A DNA stretch of 64,000 bases from CBDESM01 sp965205165 (GTDB taxonomy: Bacteria > Chloroflexota > Dehalococcoidia > Bin125), in NCBI GenBank assembly GCA_965205165.1, contig OZ242037.1, forward strand, positions 2,356,001 through 2,420,000, read 5' to 3'. The notes under the pieces are model-generated. The model had not been told where the DNA came from. It worked only from the letters and a program-made list of their open reading frames with translations, and searched no databases. Shown in pieces: positions 1-9,170 of this stretch (position 1 is its first letter; every line of letters starts with the position of its first letter). The position numbers and the translations under genes were made by a program.

Positions 1-1371
1 GATCGGCCTTCTCGCCAAAGCCACCGAGAACCCGAAGTTGACCAAGGTGTTGCCGTTGCGCAGCCGATACGCGCTGCCGATGTACAGCGAAAACACATCG
101 GGATCCGGGCGGTATTCCCAGACCTTCACCGCCGTCCGCGAGTGCTCGTCCAGGCGCAACTCCAACGCCCGCGAGTAATGGCCGCCCTCGGCCGGAGGCC
201 GGCCCAGCCCGTTGTCGAACAGCAGGATGTTGCCGTTCGGCAGCTGCGATGCCGTGTGCTGGCTCCAAAAGCGGTCGGCGGGATTCGGAAACTCGTAGTC
301 GCTTTCCGGGCCGCCGAGCTGCCATTCGATGGCTTGGAAGTCCGGCGCGATCGAGATGATCTGGCTGCGGGCGGCCAGCGAAAGAACGATGTTGCCGGGC
401 GCGCCGACCTGCACCGAGTTCGCGTGCGTCCAGCGGTAGCCGTCGCCTGCCCAAGCCAGCCGCTCCCATGTGATCCGTTGATCGGGCGATGCAGCGTCCC
501 AGAAATCCGCTGCTTCCCAAACCCGCTCCGACGTCCCGCTCGCGGCGTCCCAAATGACCAGCGCGTCGGCTGTGACGAGCGTCTCGGCATCTCCCCCGTT
601 CGCCGTATCGTCGATCACCAGGTCGCGATCGTCCAACACCAGTACCCGTTCGCCGTCGAGCAGCGCGAAGTCGTGGTGCAGCAGCGCGCCCAGCTCGGCC
701 GCGGGGATCTCCCGCACCAGCTCGCCCAGCGGCGTGATCTCGCGCAGGCAGCACTGCCAACCGACTTCATAGATGAGGTTGCCGTTCGCCCTGCGTTTGA
801 CCGCGCCGATCCGCGCCGATTCCAGGGGCAGGCGGTGGTACCAGACGATCCGCCCTCGACTGTCCCGGAACAGCAAGTAACTGAAGTTGCTGTCCCCTGT
901 CTCCGTGATGATCTCCAAGTCGCTCAAGATCAGCGGCTGCGTGCTCCGCCCGCTCACGCGCGACGCCAGACCCGCCAGCATGTCGGGCAGCGGCCCGGTC
1001 GTGAACTCTCCTGCGCCGGATGATGGGAAGAAGATATCTCCGCCGCCTTCGGCTTCTACGCCGATCCGGTAGTCATACGTAGTCGAGGTGCGCAGCCGCG
1101 CGATGGGAATCTCATGCTCGACCGCCGCGTCCGTCAGCGCCGAGCGGAAGCGCCCTGCTTCGCTGTTGCCGTACTCGATCTGCACCCGGGCGGCGCTGCT
1201 CAGCCGCACCTCAATCAACGCGATCAACGAGTTCGACTCGTGGATTGACGCCGAATGGCCGAGCACCTCAACCGGCTCCGCCGCTGCCGCAGTGCTCGAG
1301 CTTGCCGACACCGCGAGCGCGGCGCAGATCATGAGCGAGAGGACGAGCAAGCCGCTCCCGGCCCTCATCAT
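1..1371 (-). CDS. Arylsulfotransferase-like secreted protein (3' end cut by window edge)
   Basis: Continuous open frame from an ATG ATG pair at 1371/1368 to the window edge with no stop, so 457 codons of a longer gene. The N-terminus is a signal peptide (hydrophobic run LLVLSLMICAALAV, then small residues). The body matches the complete neighbour at 1449-3242 along its whole length, with shared blocks such as YEFPNPADRF, QHTAS/QHTAT, LFDNGL and AVKVWEYR. Family knowledge: arylsulfotransferase (ASST)-like beta-propellers; true ASSTs move sulfate between phenolic compounds outside the cytoplasm. Whether this one transfers sulfate is not shown by sequence alone. It lies 77 bp downstream of its paralogue in the same direction, so probably one transcript and a tandem duplication. 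The C-terminal domain seen in the paralogue would lie outside the window. Confidence 0.8.
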   Translation of the reverse strand, partial: MMRAGSGLLVLSLMICAALAVSASSSTAAAAEPVEVLGHSASIHESNSLIALIEVRLSSAARVQIEYGNSEAGRFRSALTDAAVEHEIPIARLRTSTTYDYRIGVEAEGGGDIFFPSSGAGEFTTGPLPDMLAGLASRVSGRSTQPLILSDLEIITETGDSNFSYLLFRDSRGRIVWYHRLPLESARIGAVKRRANGNLIYEVGWQCCLREITPLGELVREIPAAELGALLHHDFALLDGERVLVLDDRDLVIDDTANGGDAETLVTADALVIWDAASGTSERVWEAADFWDAASPDQRITWERLAWAGDGYRWTHANSVQVGAPGNIVLSLAARSQIISIAPDFQAIEWQLGGPESDYEFPNPADRFWSQHTASQLPNGNILLFDNGLGRPPAEGGHYSRALELRLDEHSRTAVKVWEYRPDPDVFSLYIGSAYRLRNGNTLVNFGFSVALARRPI

Positions 1372-1448
1372 CCGACGCAGCACGGTGCCGCCCCTCCCGG
1401 ATCGCTTCCGCCGCGTCCGCGCATTGTCACGTGCGCCATCGCGGCGGC

Positions 1449-3242
1449 TCAACTGCCCAACCAAACAGCGTCGCCCGGCATCAGCTTGAAATCCGCCGAG
1501 CCCGGGATGCTGCGACCATCCGCACCGATTGCGTACCTCTGCCACGCTGATCCTGTCCGCAGCCACAGCGACCGAACGCCTTCCTCCGCAAGCGCCGCCA
1601 GCAGTTCCGACGCCGTCGTGGAGAACCCCGCGCGCCACGCCGCGAACTGATCCGCGCCAGTGCCGCTCAGACCGGCCCGGAGCTCCTCGGCCGACGGCAA
1701 TCGCGTCTCGCCCATGATCGAATCGATGTCGCCATATGCGCGGTACCGCTGCGGCGGAGCCGCGGCCGACAGATCGAGCCGGAACACCTCCTCGCCCGCG
1801 GCGTCCGCCTCGACCAGCACGATCGTCGTGTCGTCGGCGTCGGCCGCTTCGCCCCATAATGCTGGCGGAATGGGAAAATTCACCAACGTGTTGCCGTTCC
1901 GCAGCCTGTAGGCGCTCCCGAACTGCGGCGCGTAGAAATCAGGCTCCAGCCGGTATTCCCAGACCTTCACCGCGGTCCGCTCGCGTTCGTCCAGCTGCAG
2001 TTCCAGCGCCCGCGAGTAGCGGCCGCCTTCCTCTTCGGGACGCTCCAGCCCGTTGTCGAAGATCAGGATGTTCCTGTTCGGCAGCTCGGTCGCCGTGTGC
2101 TGTCCGTAGAAGCGGTCGGCCGGATTCGGGAACTCGTAATCGCTGCCGGGGCCGCCCAGCTCCCATTCGATCGAGCCGAAGTCCGGGCTGATCGAAACCA
2201 CCTGCCGCCGGTTGCGGAATGAAACGATCAGGTCCCCATCGGGCCCGAACGAAAGCGAATTGCCGTGCGTCCAGCGGAAGCGGCGGCCGGCCCACGCCGC
2301 CTGCTCCCACACCACCCGCTCGCCCGGCAGCTCCAGATCCCAGAAGTCGAGCGCGTCCCAGACCCGCTCGGTCCGCCCGCTGGCCGGATCCCAGCGGATG
2401 ATCGTGTCCAGCGTCACCGGCGTCGCCGCATCGCCGGCGTTGGCCGAATCGTCGATCGTGATGTCGCGCTCCGCAAGCGACATAATCCGGCCATCCGCCA
2501 AGCGCAGGTAGTCATGATGCGGCACCACACCGTCATCGTCATGCATGAACTCCGCGACATGCTGCCCCAGCGCCGTGATCTCGTGCAGGCAGCAGCGTCG
2601 CGACTCCCACAGCAAGTTCCCGTCTTCCGAGCGCGTCATCGCCCCGATGGCCCTCGTCCCCTCCGGCGTGTCGTAGTACCAGACGATCCGCCCCTCGTCG
2701 TCCCAATACAGAATCCAGCTCAGCAGGTCCATCAAGATCAACGGTTGCGTGCTCCGCCCGGAAACCACGGCTTCCAGCCCCGCCAAGAACTCCGGCAGCT
2801 CCCCGCTGGTGAACTCGCCGCTCCCATTCGGCGGGAAGGCGATCCCGCCGTCGCCCGCATCGATGCCGACCGTATAGCGGTACGTCGTCTCCGCGCGCAG
2901 GCGCACGACCGGAATCCGATGCATGGTCGCAGCGGCGGCGAACGGCGTTCGGAAGCGCCCGGCCTCATCGTTCTCGTACTCGATCAACGCCCGCGCCGGC
3001 GTGCTGAGCCGCACATCAACGAACGCGATCAGCGAGTTGTACCCGCTCACCGCGGCCGAGTGTTGGACAACCGCGACCTGTCCCTCCGCATTCGCGCCGG
3101 GCGCCTGCGCCGCCGCGCCGGCGACCAGCAGCAGGGCGGCCAGCATCGCCAAAGCCGCCGCAGGCAACCGGGCAGTGCCGCCCAACGGCGCGGACAGCGG
3201 CGAGCCGAGCCGCCGAATGCTCTTGCGGAATGCGGAGTTCAC
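1449..3242 (-). CDS. Arylsulfotransferase-like secreted protein, complete
   Basis: 597 residues from a GTG start. Residues about 1-50 are a long basic n-region plus hydrophobic core ending AAAQAPGA, a signal peptide. The middle is an ASST-like propeller with WD-type repeats: conserved THGNSLSF, GQHTAT, ELPNRNIL and AVKVWEYR. The family uses histidines in such loops for sulfate transfer, but specific catalytic residues cannot be assigned here. The last ~60 residues form a separate small domain (ASELLAALAEE... then WQRYAIGADGRSIPGS, then LMPGDAVWLG) that recurs at the C-termini of the giant proteins at 19641-23609 and 23825-35326. A TAGCCT box ends exactly 6 nt before the GTG, suggesting a leaderless transcript. 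It is likely the first gene of a two-gene unit with 1-1371. Confidence 0.85.
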   Translation of the reverse strand: MNSAFRKSIRRLGSPLSAPLGGTARLPAAALAMLAALLLVAGAAAQAPGANAEGQVAVVQHSAAVSGYNSLIAFVDVRLSTPARALIEYENDEAGRFRTPFAAAATMHRIPVVRLRAETTYRYTVGIDAGDGGIAFPPNGSGEFTSGELPEFLAGLEAVVSGRSTQPLILMDLLSWILYWDDEGRIVWYYDTPEGTRAIGAMTRSEDGNLLWESRRCCLHEITALGQHVAEFMHDDDGVVPHHDYLRLADGRIMSLAERDITIDDSANAGDAATPVTLDTIIRWDPASGRTERVWDALDFWDLELPGERVVWEQAAWAGRRFRWTHGNSLSFGPDGDLIVSFRNRRQVVSISPDFGSIEWELGGPGSDYEFPNPADRFYGQHTATELPNRNILIFDNGLERPEEEGGRYSRALELQLDERERTAVKVWEYRLEPDFYAPQFGSAYRLRNGNTLVNFPIPPALWGEAADADDTTIVLVEADAAGEEVFRLDLSAAAPPQRYRAYGDIDSIMGETRLPSAEELRAGLSGTGADQFAAWRAGFSTTASELLAALAEEGVRSLWLRTGSAWQRYAIGADGRSIPGSADFKLMPGDAVWLGS

Positions 3243-3248
3243 GGGCGC

Positions 3249-3254
3249 AGGCTA
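3249..3254 (-). promoter_or_regulatory. Candidate -10 box for a leaderless start
   Basis: TAGCCT on the minus strand, followed by exactly six bases and the GTG of the ASST-like gene. No Shine-Dalgarno fits between them. The same TANNNT-N6-RTG arrangement occurs at three other genes in the window (4255, 13645, 18172). No convincing -35 is visible. Confidence 0.4.
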
Positions 3255-3383
3255 TCCCCACAGAGGCAGCGGAACCGCCGGCGCTTTCAGAGCGCCCGCA
3301 GGCAACGCGCTGATCAGCCCGGTCTCGATGTGCAAGTCGCGATCGGGCAAGCCGACGGTTCCGCGACCGTCGCGGCTCAAGGC

Positions 3384-4202
3384 TCAGGCCTCCGAGAGCC
3401 GCACGCGGGCGCCGAAGGTGCCGCGGGGCGAGATGAATGCGCCGGCGTTCGCATCCGTGACCGTCATCCCGTGCTCCCGCAGCCGCGCCACCGCCGCCTC
3501 CGTGTCCCGCACCGTCAGCGCCATCATGAACATCCCCTCGCCCTGGTTCGCCAGCCGCTTCTGCAGCGGGCCCTCCGCCGCGCCGGGCAGGCCCGTGATC
3601 AGCTCGATCGCCGTCGGCCCCAGATCGGTGAACTGGCCCGCGATCCCCAGCGCCGGCGACTCGAACGGCTCCCGCGCGGCGAAGCCGAACTTCCCCTCGA
3701 ATTCCGCCGATACCGCCGCCACGTCATGCACCGCCACCGTCATGTGGTGCAGCGCGTGTACGGCATCGTCCCCTGCCGGCCCCGAGTGCTGCGGCGCGTC
3801 ATCCGGCGGCTGCGCGTATTCGACCAGCACCCCGTGGTTCTCGCGCGGATGGATGAAGCCGATCATCCCCGTCAGCCCCACCCGCGGCTCCGTATCGATC
3901 ATCTGCATCCCCGAAGCCGCCGCGGCCCGCAAATCTCCCGCCACGTCCGTCGATTCCAGGCAGATGTGGTGGAACCCTTCCCCGTTCGCCTCCAGGTACT
4001 TGGCGATTCCCGTCCCCTCCCGCGTCGGCTGCAGCAGCTCCACCTCGCAGTTGTCCAGCGGCAGGATCACCCCCCGCACCCCCTGATCCTCCAGCTCCGT
4101 GTCCAAGACCACCGACAGCCCGAACACATCCGTCCAAACTGCCGCCGCCGCATCCGCATCCCGCACCGCCACCCCAATGTGGTGAATCCTCGTCAACGCC
4201 AT
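3384..4202 (-). CDS. Double-VOC protein, methylmalonyl-CoA epimerase type
   Basis: 272 residues. The ATG at 4202 is preferred over an upstream TTG because AGGAGG lies 7 nt before it. Two vicinal-oxygen-chelate (glyoxalase-fold) domains: residues ~3-135 (starts RIHHIGVAVRD, with GFHHICLES and the HPRENHGVLVEY ending) and ~150-270 (ALHHMTVAVHD to the end). The first domain has the His and Glu positions typical of metal-binding methylmalonyl-CoA/ethylmalonyl-CoA epimerases. The second is more divergent and may be structural. Epimerase converts (S)- to (R)-methylmalonyl-CoA for the mutase, whose large subunit is encoded 3.2 kb away, which supports this role. Other VOC functions (dioxygenase, lyase) cannot be excluded. 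Divergent from the S1/AlbA_2 gene at 4255, with 52 bp between them. Confidence 0.75.
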   Translation of the reverse strand: MALTRIHHIGVAVRDADAAAAVWTDVFGLSVVLDTELEDQGVRGVILPLDNCEVELLQPTREGTGIAKYLEANGEGFHHICLESTDVAGDLRAAAASGMQMIDTEPRVGLTGMIGFIHPRENHGVLVEYAQPPDDAPQHSGPAGDDAVHALHHMTVAVHDVAAVSAEFEGKFGFAAREPFESPALGIAGQFTDLGPTAIELITGLPGAAEGPLQKRLANQGEGMFMMALTVRDTEAAVARLREHGMTVTDANAGAFISPRGTFGARVRLSEA

Positions 4203-4242
4203 GACCAACCCTCCTCTTCAGCAGGCATCCTACGGCATGCCC

Positions 4243-4248
4243 TAAACT
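4243..4248 (+). promoter_or_regulatory. Candidate -10 box for a leaderless start
   Basis: TAAACT followed by exactly six bases (TCTCCC) and the ATG of the S1/AlbA_2 gene at 4255. There is no Shine-Dalgarno in the six bases. Same geometry as the boxes before 3242, 13645 and 18172. Confidence 0.4.
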
Positions 4249-4254
4249 TCTCCC

Positions 4255-7200
4255 ATGCCTGAGTCCAAGACACCACCCGAACAGGCCCGTGTTCCCACCC
4301 CTGATAGCGGCGTCCCTGCTGTAGCCGTCACCACACCCACTGGCCCAGGCACAGAGGGCACGATCAGCGGGACGATCGTCGAAGTTGAGCGTGAACACAT
4401 CCGCCTCGACATTGACGGTGATCCAGCCAAGATTTACGCGTCCGAACTCATGCTCGACATCGGCGAGCAGCCCGCTGACCGCTACGCGCTGGGCCAGACT
4501 TTCTCGATGTTCGTGTTCCAAATGGCCCCCGATCCCGATTCCGGCGCAACCCAGTACTCGATCCGTCGCGCAGCAGATTACCTCGAAAGATTGGCGGCGC
4601 TCAAGGAAGGGAGCGTTGTCACGGGGACCGTCGTCCAGACATACGATATCGGCATCGAGATCGACGTCGATGGATTGCGTGGCAATTGCGTAGGCGAAGA
4701 GATCGGGCTCCCTGTCGGCCAGTCACCCCATAACCACTTCAAGCCTGGCGATACAGCCGAGGTCTTGGTCTTGGATATCTTCTATGGAAATCGTGATCTC
4801 TCCCTCTCACTCAGACGTAATCAGCCCGACTACCTCGAATCGTTTGAACGCTTCCGTGCCCGCTTCAGCGTTGGCGACATCGTCACCGCCACCGCCTCCA
4901 TCACCTTTGTCTCTGACAACGGCATCGAGCTCGATGTCAATGGCGTCGTCGGCGGGGTACCACCAAGTGAGCTGGTGCTGGATCCAGGCCAATCCATTAC
5001 AGACCGCTACTCCGTCGGGGACACGGTTGAAGCCTTCGTCTGGCTAATCAGCCCTACAGAACGCAGCCTTATTCTCTCACTCAAGCGTAATCAGCCCGAC
5101 TACCTCGAATCGTTTGAACGCTTCAGCACTGGCGAAATCGTTACCACTACCGTTACCTCTGTCGTTAACAATGCCATCGAGCTTGATGTTGACGGTGTCA
5201 TCGGCTTAGCATACTCAGATGAACTGATGCTGGATCCGGGTCAAACCATCGCGGATCGCTACTCCGTCGGGGACACGGTTGAAGCCTTCGTCTGGGGAAT
5301 CAGCCCTACGGACCGCGGCCTTCTTCTCTCACTCAAGCGTAATCAGCCCGACTACCTCGAATCGCTTGAACGCTTCAACACTGGCGACATCGTTACCACT
5401 ACCGTTACCTCTGTCTTTAACAATGCCATCAAGCTTGTTGGTGACGGCGTCATCGGCTTAGCATACTCAGATGAACTGTTGCTGGATCCGGGTCAAACCA
5501 TCGCGGATCGCTACTTCGTCGGAGACACTGTCGAGGCTTTTGTCCTGCGATCTGGTCTTACGGGCGGCGACCTCATGCTCTCTCTCAAACGCAACCAACC
5601 CGGCTATCTCGATGCCTTCAACCGCTTCAGCATCGGCGATGTTGTCCACCAAGCCTCTGTCACCCATGTCTCTGACTATGGCTACGGCATTGTGCTTGAT
5701 GTTAATGGCGTCAACGGCTGGATCAATGCAGACGAGCTGCCGCTTGCGGATGGGCAAGAGCCTGCCGACCTCTACTCTGTTGGTGATCACCTGTCAAACC
5801 TCTTTGTCTGGCGGATCAACAACGACCGCTCGATCTCTCTCTCGGTTCGCCGCAACGCGCCGGGCTATATGGACAGGCTTGAGGCCCACAACATCGGTGA
5901 TGTTGTCACAGGCATCGTTACTAGAGCTCTATTGGACAGCATTTGGGTCCGTGTCAACGGCATCATTGGTTGGATAGATACCCGCGAATTGCTGCTGTCT
6001 GATGGCGAAACCACCATAGATCGCTATGCAGACGGCGACATCGTAGAGGTTCTTATCTACATGCGCGATCTTAAGAGCCGCCACCTACTGCTCTCAGTCC
6101 GGCGTAACGCGCCTGACTATATCGAAGAGCCGATCTCTCACGGCATGACGATCAATGTTGTCTTCAGCGAGTTGGTACCAGGAGGCGTGATGGTGCTCGC
6201 AGAAGGGCATAAAGTGTTCATTCCGCATCATGAACTTGCCCTGTCACCGGGTGGCAATCCACAGCTTGGCATTTTATCAACGAGTGATGATCCGCGACAT
6301 GATACTTTGGTAACACTCAGTGCTGTGGTGATTACCACAAGCCTGCAAGGAATCCCATTGGCTCTGTCGCACCGTAGAGCGCTTCAAGGGTATGCGGACG
6401 AGGTGAAGAAGTTGACACCTGGAACCGTTATTCCAAACGCAGTAGTCATTCCTGAAGCCGCTACGCCGGATGACGAACATCGTGTCGCGGTCGATCTTGG
6501 CCCAATTACAGGGTTCATCCAAGAAGAAGAACTTAACCCAGATGCTGCAGTTGAGTTCATTAAATTCGAAGCGAACAATAAGCATGGTGTTGTGATCGAA
6601 TCTGTTGATCACAAGGAAGGATATGCAATCGTCTCCCGAGAAGGTTTTAACATCCGCTGGCAAAGGTTAGCTATCAACCTCTCAGAAGGCAGTGAATGTG
6701 ACGGCGTTTTAAAACAGATAATGAAGAGCACTGCACTCTTTGATCTCGGATTTGGCCTCTTGGGAGAAATGCCATGGGAGCCTAGGCCAAGTGCACCCGC
6801 CATGGTGACTTTCGAGGATATCGGCAAAACTGTCCCTGTGAGAGTGACAGCGATAGATAGAACGGAACATTTCATAAGACTCGAGCACCGTGATCAAGAG
6901 ATCCACCAGCTCATTACAGGTGGTGAGTCACAATCCTTGGAGTTCAAGGCATCTCTGCGTCGTAGCCCAAGATCTCGTGAAGATGATCCAAACGCGAGCT
7001 ATGGGGTCCTAAAATCAATTGTCGGTTTCCTGAACTCATGGGATGGTGGCACGCTGATTATCGGCGTGGACGACACTGGGAATCCGATTGTTGACGGAGA
7101 GGGCAAGACCAACATCAGTGCGATGGAAATCGACGGATACCGCAACGAGGACGAGATGCTGCGTTCACTCAGGGATCAGATCAAGAAGCGAATCGCCATA

Positions 7201-7428
7201 TCGGCCTTTGAACTTCTTGATATTTCATTCGTCCATTACCGTGATATACGCGTTATTCATGTCAATTGCAGTCCAGCTGAAGAGGCCACGTGGTTGAAGG
7301 GTGGCCGCAGCGGCAAGAGCAAACAGCAAGAGTTTTTCCTGCGCACACCAGCAGCTACGGACCCTTTGGAGGGGCGCGATCTTGTGGAGTTCGTCACGCA
7401 ACGATTCGGCGGCGGTGAGCGTCCCTAG
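4255..7428 (+). CDS. Multi-S1-repeat protein with C-terminal Schlafen-type AlbA_2 domain
   Basis: 1057 residues, no signal peptide or membrane segment, so cytoplasmic. Residues ~20-870 are a chain of about nine or ten S1-like OB-fold repeats of 80-90 residues, several closing with a link such as LSLKRNQPDYLES or LSVRRNAPDY and opening with a GDIVT-type strand. Residues ~888-1045 are an AlbA_2/Schlafen core: ESQSLEFKASL at ~889, then FLNSWDGGTLIIGVDDTG at ~922-940, a late basic segment and ELL/FV helices. Knowledge: S1 repeats bind RNA; AlbA_2 occurs in Schlafen proteins (some cleave tRNA/rRNA) and in bacterial regulators. Inference: an RNA-targeting nuclease or regulator. Base composition is clearly less GC-rich than the neighbours, with TTA/AAT-type codons, suggesting transfer. 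A second relative lies at 9171-11000. Confidence 0.8.
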   Translation: MPESKTPPEQARVPTPDSGVPAVAVTTPTGPGTEGTISGTIVEVEREHIRLDIDGDPAKIYASELMLDIGEQPADRYALGQTFSMFVFQMAPDPDSGATQYSIRRAADYLERLAALKEGSVVTGTVVQTYDIGIEIDVDGLRGNCVGEEIGLPVGQSPHNHFKPGDTAEVLVLDIFYGNRDLSLSLRRNQPDYLESFERFRARFSVGDIVTATASITFVSDNGIELDVNGVVGGVPPSELVLDPGQSITDRYSVGDTVEAFVWLISPTERSLILSLKRNQPDYLESFERFSTGEIVTTTVTSVVNNAIELDVDGVIGLAYSDELMLDPGQTIADRYSVGDTVEAFVWGISPTDRGLLLSLKRNQPDYLESLERFNTGDIVTTTVTSVFNNAIKLVGDGVIGLAYSDELLLDPGQTIADRYFVGDTVEAFVLRSGLTGGDLMLSLKRNQPGYLDAFNRFSIGDVVHQASVTHVSDYGYGIVLDVNGVNGWINADELPLADGQEPADLYSVGDHLSNLFVWRINNDRSISLSVRRNAPGYMDRLEAHNIGDVVTGIVTRALLDSIWVRVNGIIGWIDTRELLLSDGETTIDRYADGDIVEVLIYMRDLKSRHLLLSVRRNAPDYIEEPISHGMTINVVFSELVPGGVMVLAEGHKVFIPHHELALSPGGNPQLGILSTSDDPRHDTLVTLSAVVITTSLQGIPLALSHRRALQGYADEVKKLTPGTVIPNAVVIPEAATPDDEHRVAVDLGPITGFIQEEELNPDAAVEFIKFEANNKHGVVIESVDHKEGYAIVSREGFNIRWQRLAINLSEGSECDGVLKQIMKSTALFDLGFGLLGEMPWEPRPSAPAMVTFEDIGKTVPVRVTAIDRTEHFIRLEHRDQEIHQLITGGESQSLEFKASLRRSPRSREDDPNASYGVLKSIVGFLNSWDGGTLIIGVDDTGNPIVDGEGKTNISAMEIDGYRNEDEMLRSLRDQIKKRIAISAFELLDISFVHYRDIRVIHVNCSPAEEATWLKGGRSGKSKQQEFFLRTPAATDPLEGRDLVEFVTQRFGGGERP
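4807..5390 (+). repeat. Near-identical tandem S1-repeat DNA units
   Basis: The string AATCAGCCCGACTACCTCGA recurs at 4819, 5089 and 5341, i.e. spacings of 270 and 252 bp, within longer nearly identical stretches. A second shared block reads GATCGCTACTCCGTCGGGGA at the equivalent place in two of the units. Identity is far higher between these central units than with the outer S1 repeats of the same gene, so this part was recently expanded or homogenised. Confidence 0.8.
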
Positions 7429-7442
7429 GAGGCCGGCAGCGG

Positions 7443-9125
7443 CTAGACGACGATCCGCTCGCGGTATTCGCCCCAGACTTGGCGGAGGGCGTTTGATATC
7501 TCGCCTAGGGTTGCTGACGTTTTGACGGCTTCCAGCATCAAGGGGAGGAGATTTTGGTTGCCGGAGGCGGCTTGGGAGATTTGGTCGAGCGAGGCTTGGA
7601 CTGCTGTTTCGTCCCGGGCGGAGCGGAGGCGGGCTAGTTTTTCGGTTTGACGCTCGCGGACCTTGGGGTCTACGCGGACGATTTCCACGTCGGTTGGTTC
7701 TTCGGTTTGGAAGCGGTTGACGCCTACTATGACGCGGCCTTTGGCGCCGGCGTTGGGTTCGCCGGATCGGGCGGCTTCGACTTCGGTTTCGACCTCGTGT
7801 TGGAAATCGGTGGCGGCGGCCAGGATTTCGGACTGCTGGAAGCCGTCTTCGATGGCGGCTACGGCGCCGCCGAGGGCGTCGACTTGGTTGATGATGCGGC
7901 GGGCTTCGTCTTCCAGCTGGTCGGTGGCCTGCTCGATGTAGTGGGAGCCGCCGAGGGGGTCGATCACGTCGGCGACGCCGCTTTCGTAGCCGATCACCTG
8001 CTGGGTGCGGAGGGCGATTTCGACGGCGTGCTCGGAAGGGAGGCCGAGCGCTTCGTCGAGCGAGTTGGTGTGGAGCGATTGGGTGCCGCCGAGCACGGCG
8101 GCGAGCGCTTGCAGGGTGGTGCGGATCACGTTGTTGTCGGGCTGCTGCGCGGTCAGGGTGACGCCGCCGGTCTGGGTGTGGAAGCGGAGCATCTGGGCGC
8201 GCTCGTTGGAGGAGCCGAAGCGCTGCTTGGCGATGGTCGCCCAGAGCCGGCGGGCGGCGCGGAATTTGGCGATCTCCTCGAGGAAGTTGGAGTGGCAGGC
8301 GAAGAAGAAGGAGAGCCGCGGGCCGAAGTCGTCGAAGGCGAGCCCGGCCTGCTGCGCGGCCTCGACGTAGGCGATGGCGTTGGCGAGGGTGAAGCCGATC
8401 TCCTGCGCGGCGGTGCAGCCGGCTTCGCGCATGTGGTAGCCGGAGATCGAGATCGTGTTCCAGCGCGGCACGTTCTCGGTGCAGTAGGCGAAGGTGTCGG
8501 TGATCAGCCGCATCGAGGGGGCGGGCGGGTAGATGTAGGTGCCGCGCGCGACGTATTCCTTGAGGATGTCGTTCTGGACGGTGCCGCCGATCTTGTCGAG
8601 CGGGACGCCCTGTTCGTCGCCGACGGCGGCGTAGAGCGAGAGCAGGATCGCGGCGGTAGCGTTGATCGTCATCGAGGTGGTCACGCGGTCGAGCGGGATC
8701 TGGTTGAAGAGGGTGCGCATGTCGTCGATCGAGTCGATGGCGACGCCGACCTTGCCGACCTCGCCCTCGGCCATCGGCGCGTCGGAGTCGTAGCCGATCT
8801 GGGTGGGCAGGTCGAAGGCGACGGAGAGGCCGGTCTGGCCCTGATCGAGCAGGAAGCGGTAGCGGCGGTTGGAGGCTTCGGCGTCCTCCTGCCCCGCGTA
8901 CTGCCGCATCGTCCAGAGCCGCCCGCGGTACATGGTCGGCTGGATTCCGCGCGTGTAGGGGAACTCGCCCGGCAAGGGCGCGCCGTCCCCGTTCGCGCCG
9001 ACGTAGACGGGCTCCAGCGGCCCGCCGGAGGAGCGGCGGAACTCGCCCCTCCGCTCCGGGAAGCGGGAAACCGCCTTCCCGTAAGCCCCCTCGCGCCAAG
9101 CAGCCAAGCGTTCTTCAGCGGTCAT
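7443..9125 (-). CDS. Methylmalonyl-CoA mutase, large (catalytic) subunit without B12 domain
   Basis: 560 residues, ATG at 9125. The TIM-barrel acyl-CoA mutase domain fills the protein: PYTRGIQPTMYRGRLWTMRQ near 55-75, SVAFDLPTQIGYDSD, GGTVQNDILKEY, ISGYHMREAGCTAAQE, QTGGVTLTAQQPDNN and HTNSLDEALGLPSE are all family signatures. The C-terminal cobalamin-binding domain (DxHxxG) of single-chain mutases is missing, so it belongs to the two-chain type with a separate small B12 subunit. No such subunit is encoded in this window. It catalyses (R)-methylmalonyl-CoA to succinyl-CoA in propionate or branched-chain catabolism, or the reverse. The VOC protein at 3384-4202 is a plausible epimerase partner. 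An AT-richer S1/AlbA_2 gene ends 45 bp upstream on the same strand; another converges from downstream with a 14 bp gap. Confidence 0.92.
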   Translation of the reverse strand: MTAEERLAAWREGAYGKAVSRFPERRGEFRRSSGGPLEPVYVGANGDGAPLPGEFPYTRGIQPTMYRGRLWTMRQYAGQEDAEASNRRYRFLLDQGQTGLSVAFDLPTQIGYDSDAPMAEGEVGKVGVAIDSIDDMRTLFNQIPLDRVTTSMTINATAAILLSLYAAVGDEQGVPLDKIGGTVQNDILKEYVARGTYIYPPAPSMRLITDTFAYCTENVPRWNTISISGYHMREAGCTAAQEIGFTLANAIAYVEAAQQAGLAFDDFGPRLSFFFACHSNFLEEIAKFRAARRLWATIAKQRFGSSNERAQMLRFHTQTGGVTLTAQQPDNNVIRTTLQALAAVLGGTQSLHTNSLDEALGLPSEHAVEIALRTQQVIGYESGVADVIDPLGGSHYIEQATDQLEDEARRIINQVDALGGAVAAIEDGFQQSEILAAATDFQHEVETEVEAARSGEPNAGAKGRVIVGVNRFQTEEPTDVEIVRVDPKVRERQTEKLARLRSARDETAVQASLDQISQAASGNQNLLPLMLEAVKTSATLGEISNALRQVWGEYRERIVV

Positions 9126-9170
9126 CGCCTCGTCTCCTCGCTGGCAAGATAGGCACGCCGAAGCAGACAG

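Noticed and set aside
2265..4262. Plus-strand frame of 665 codons opposite the ASST-like and VOC genes
   Set aside because: Arg/Pro/His-rich antisense shadow; the minus-strand frames carry the family motifs.
7225..9099. Alternate minus-strand frame of 624 codons over the mutase
   Set aside because: The mutase frame contains all family signatures; this one is low-complexity Arg/Pro.
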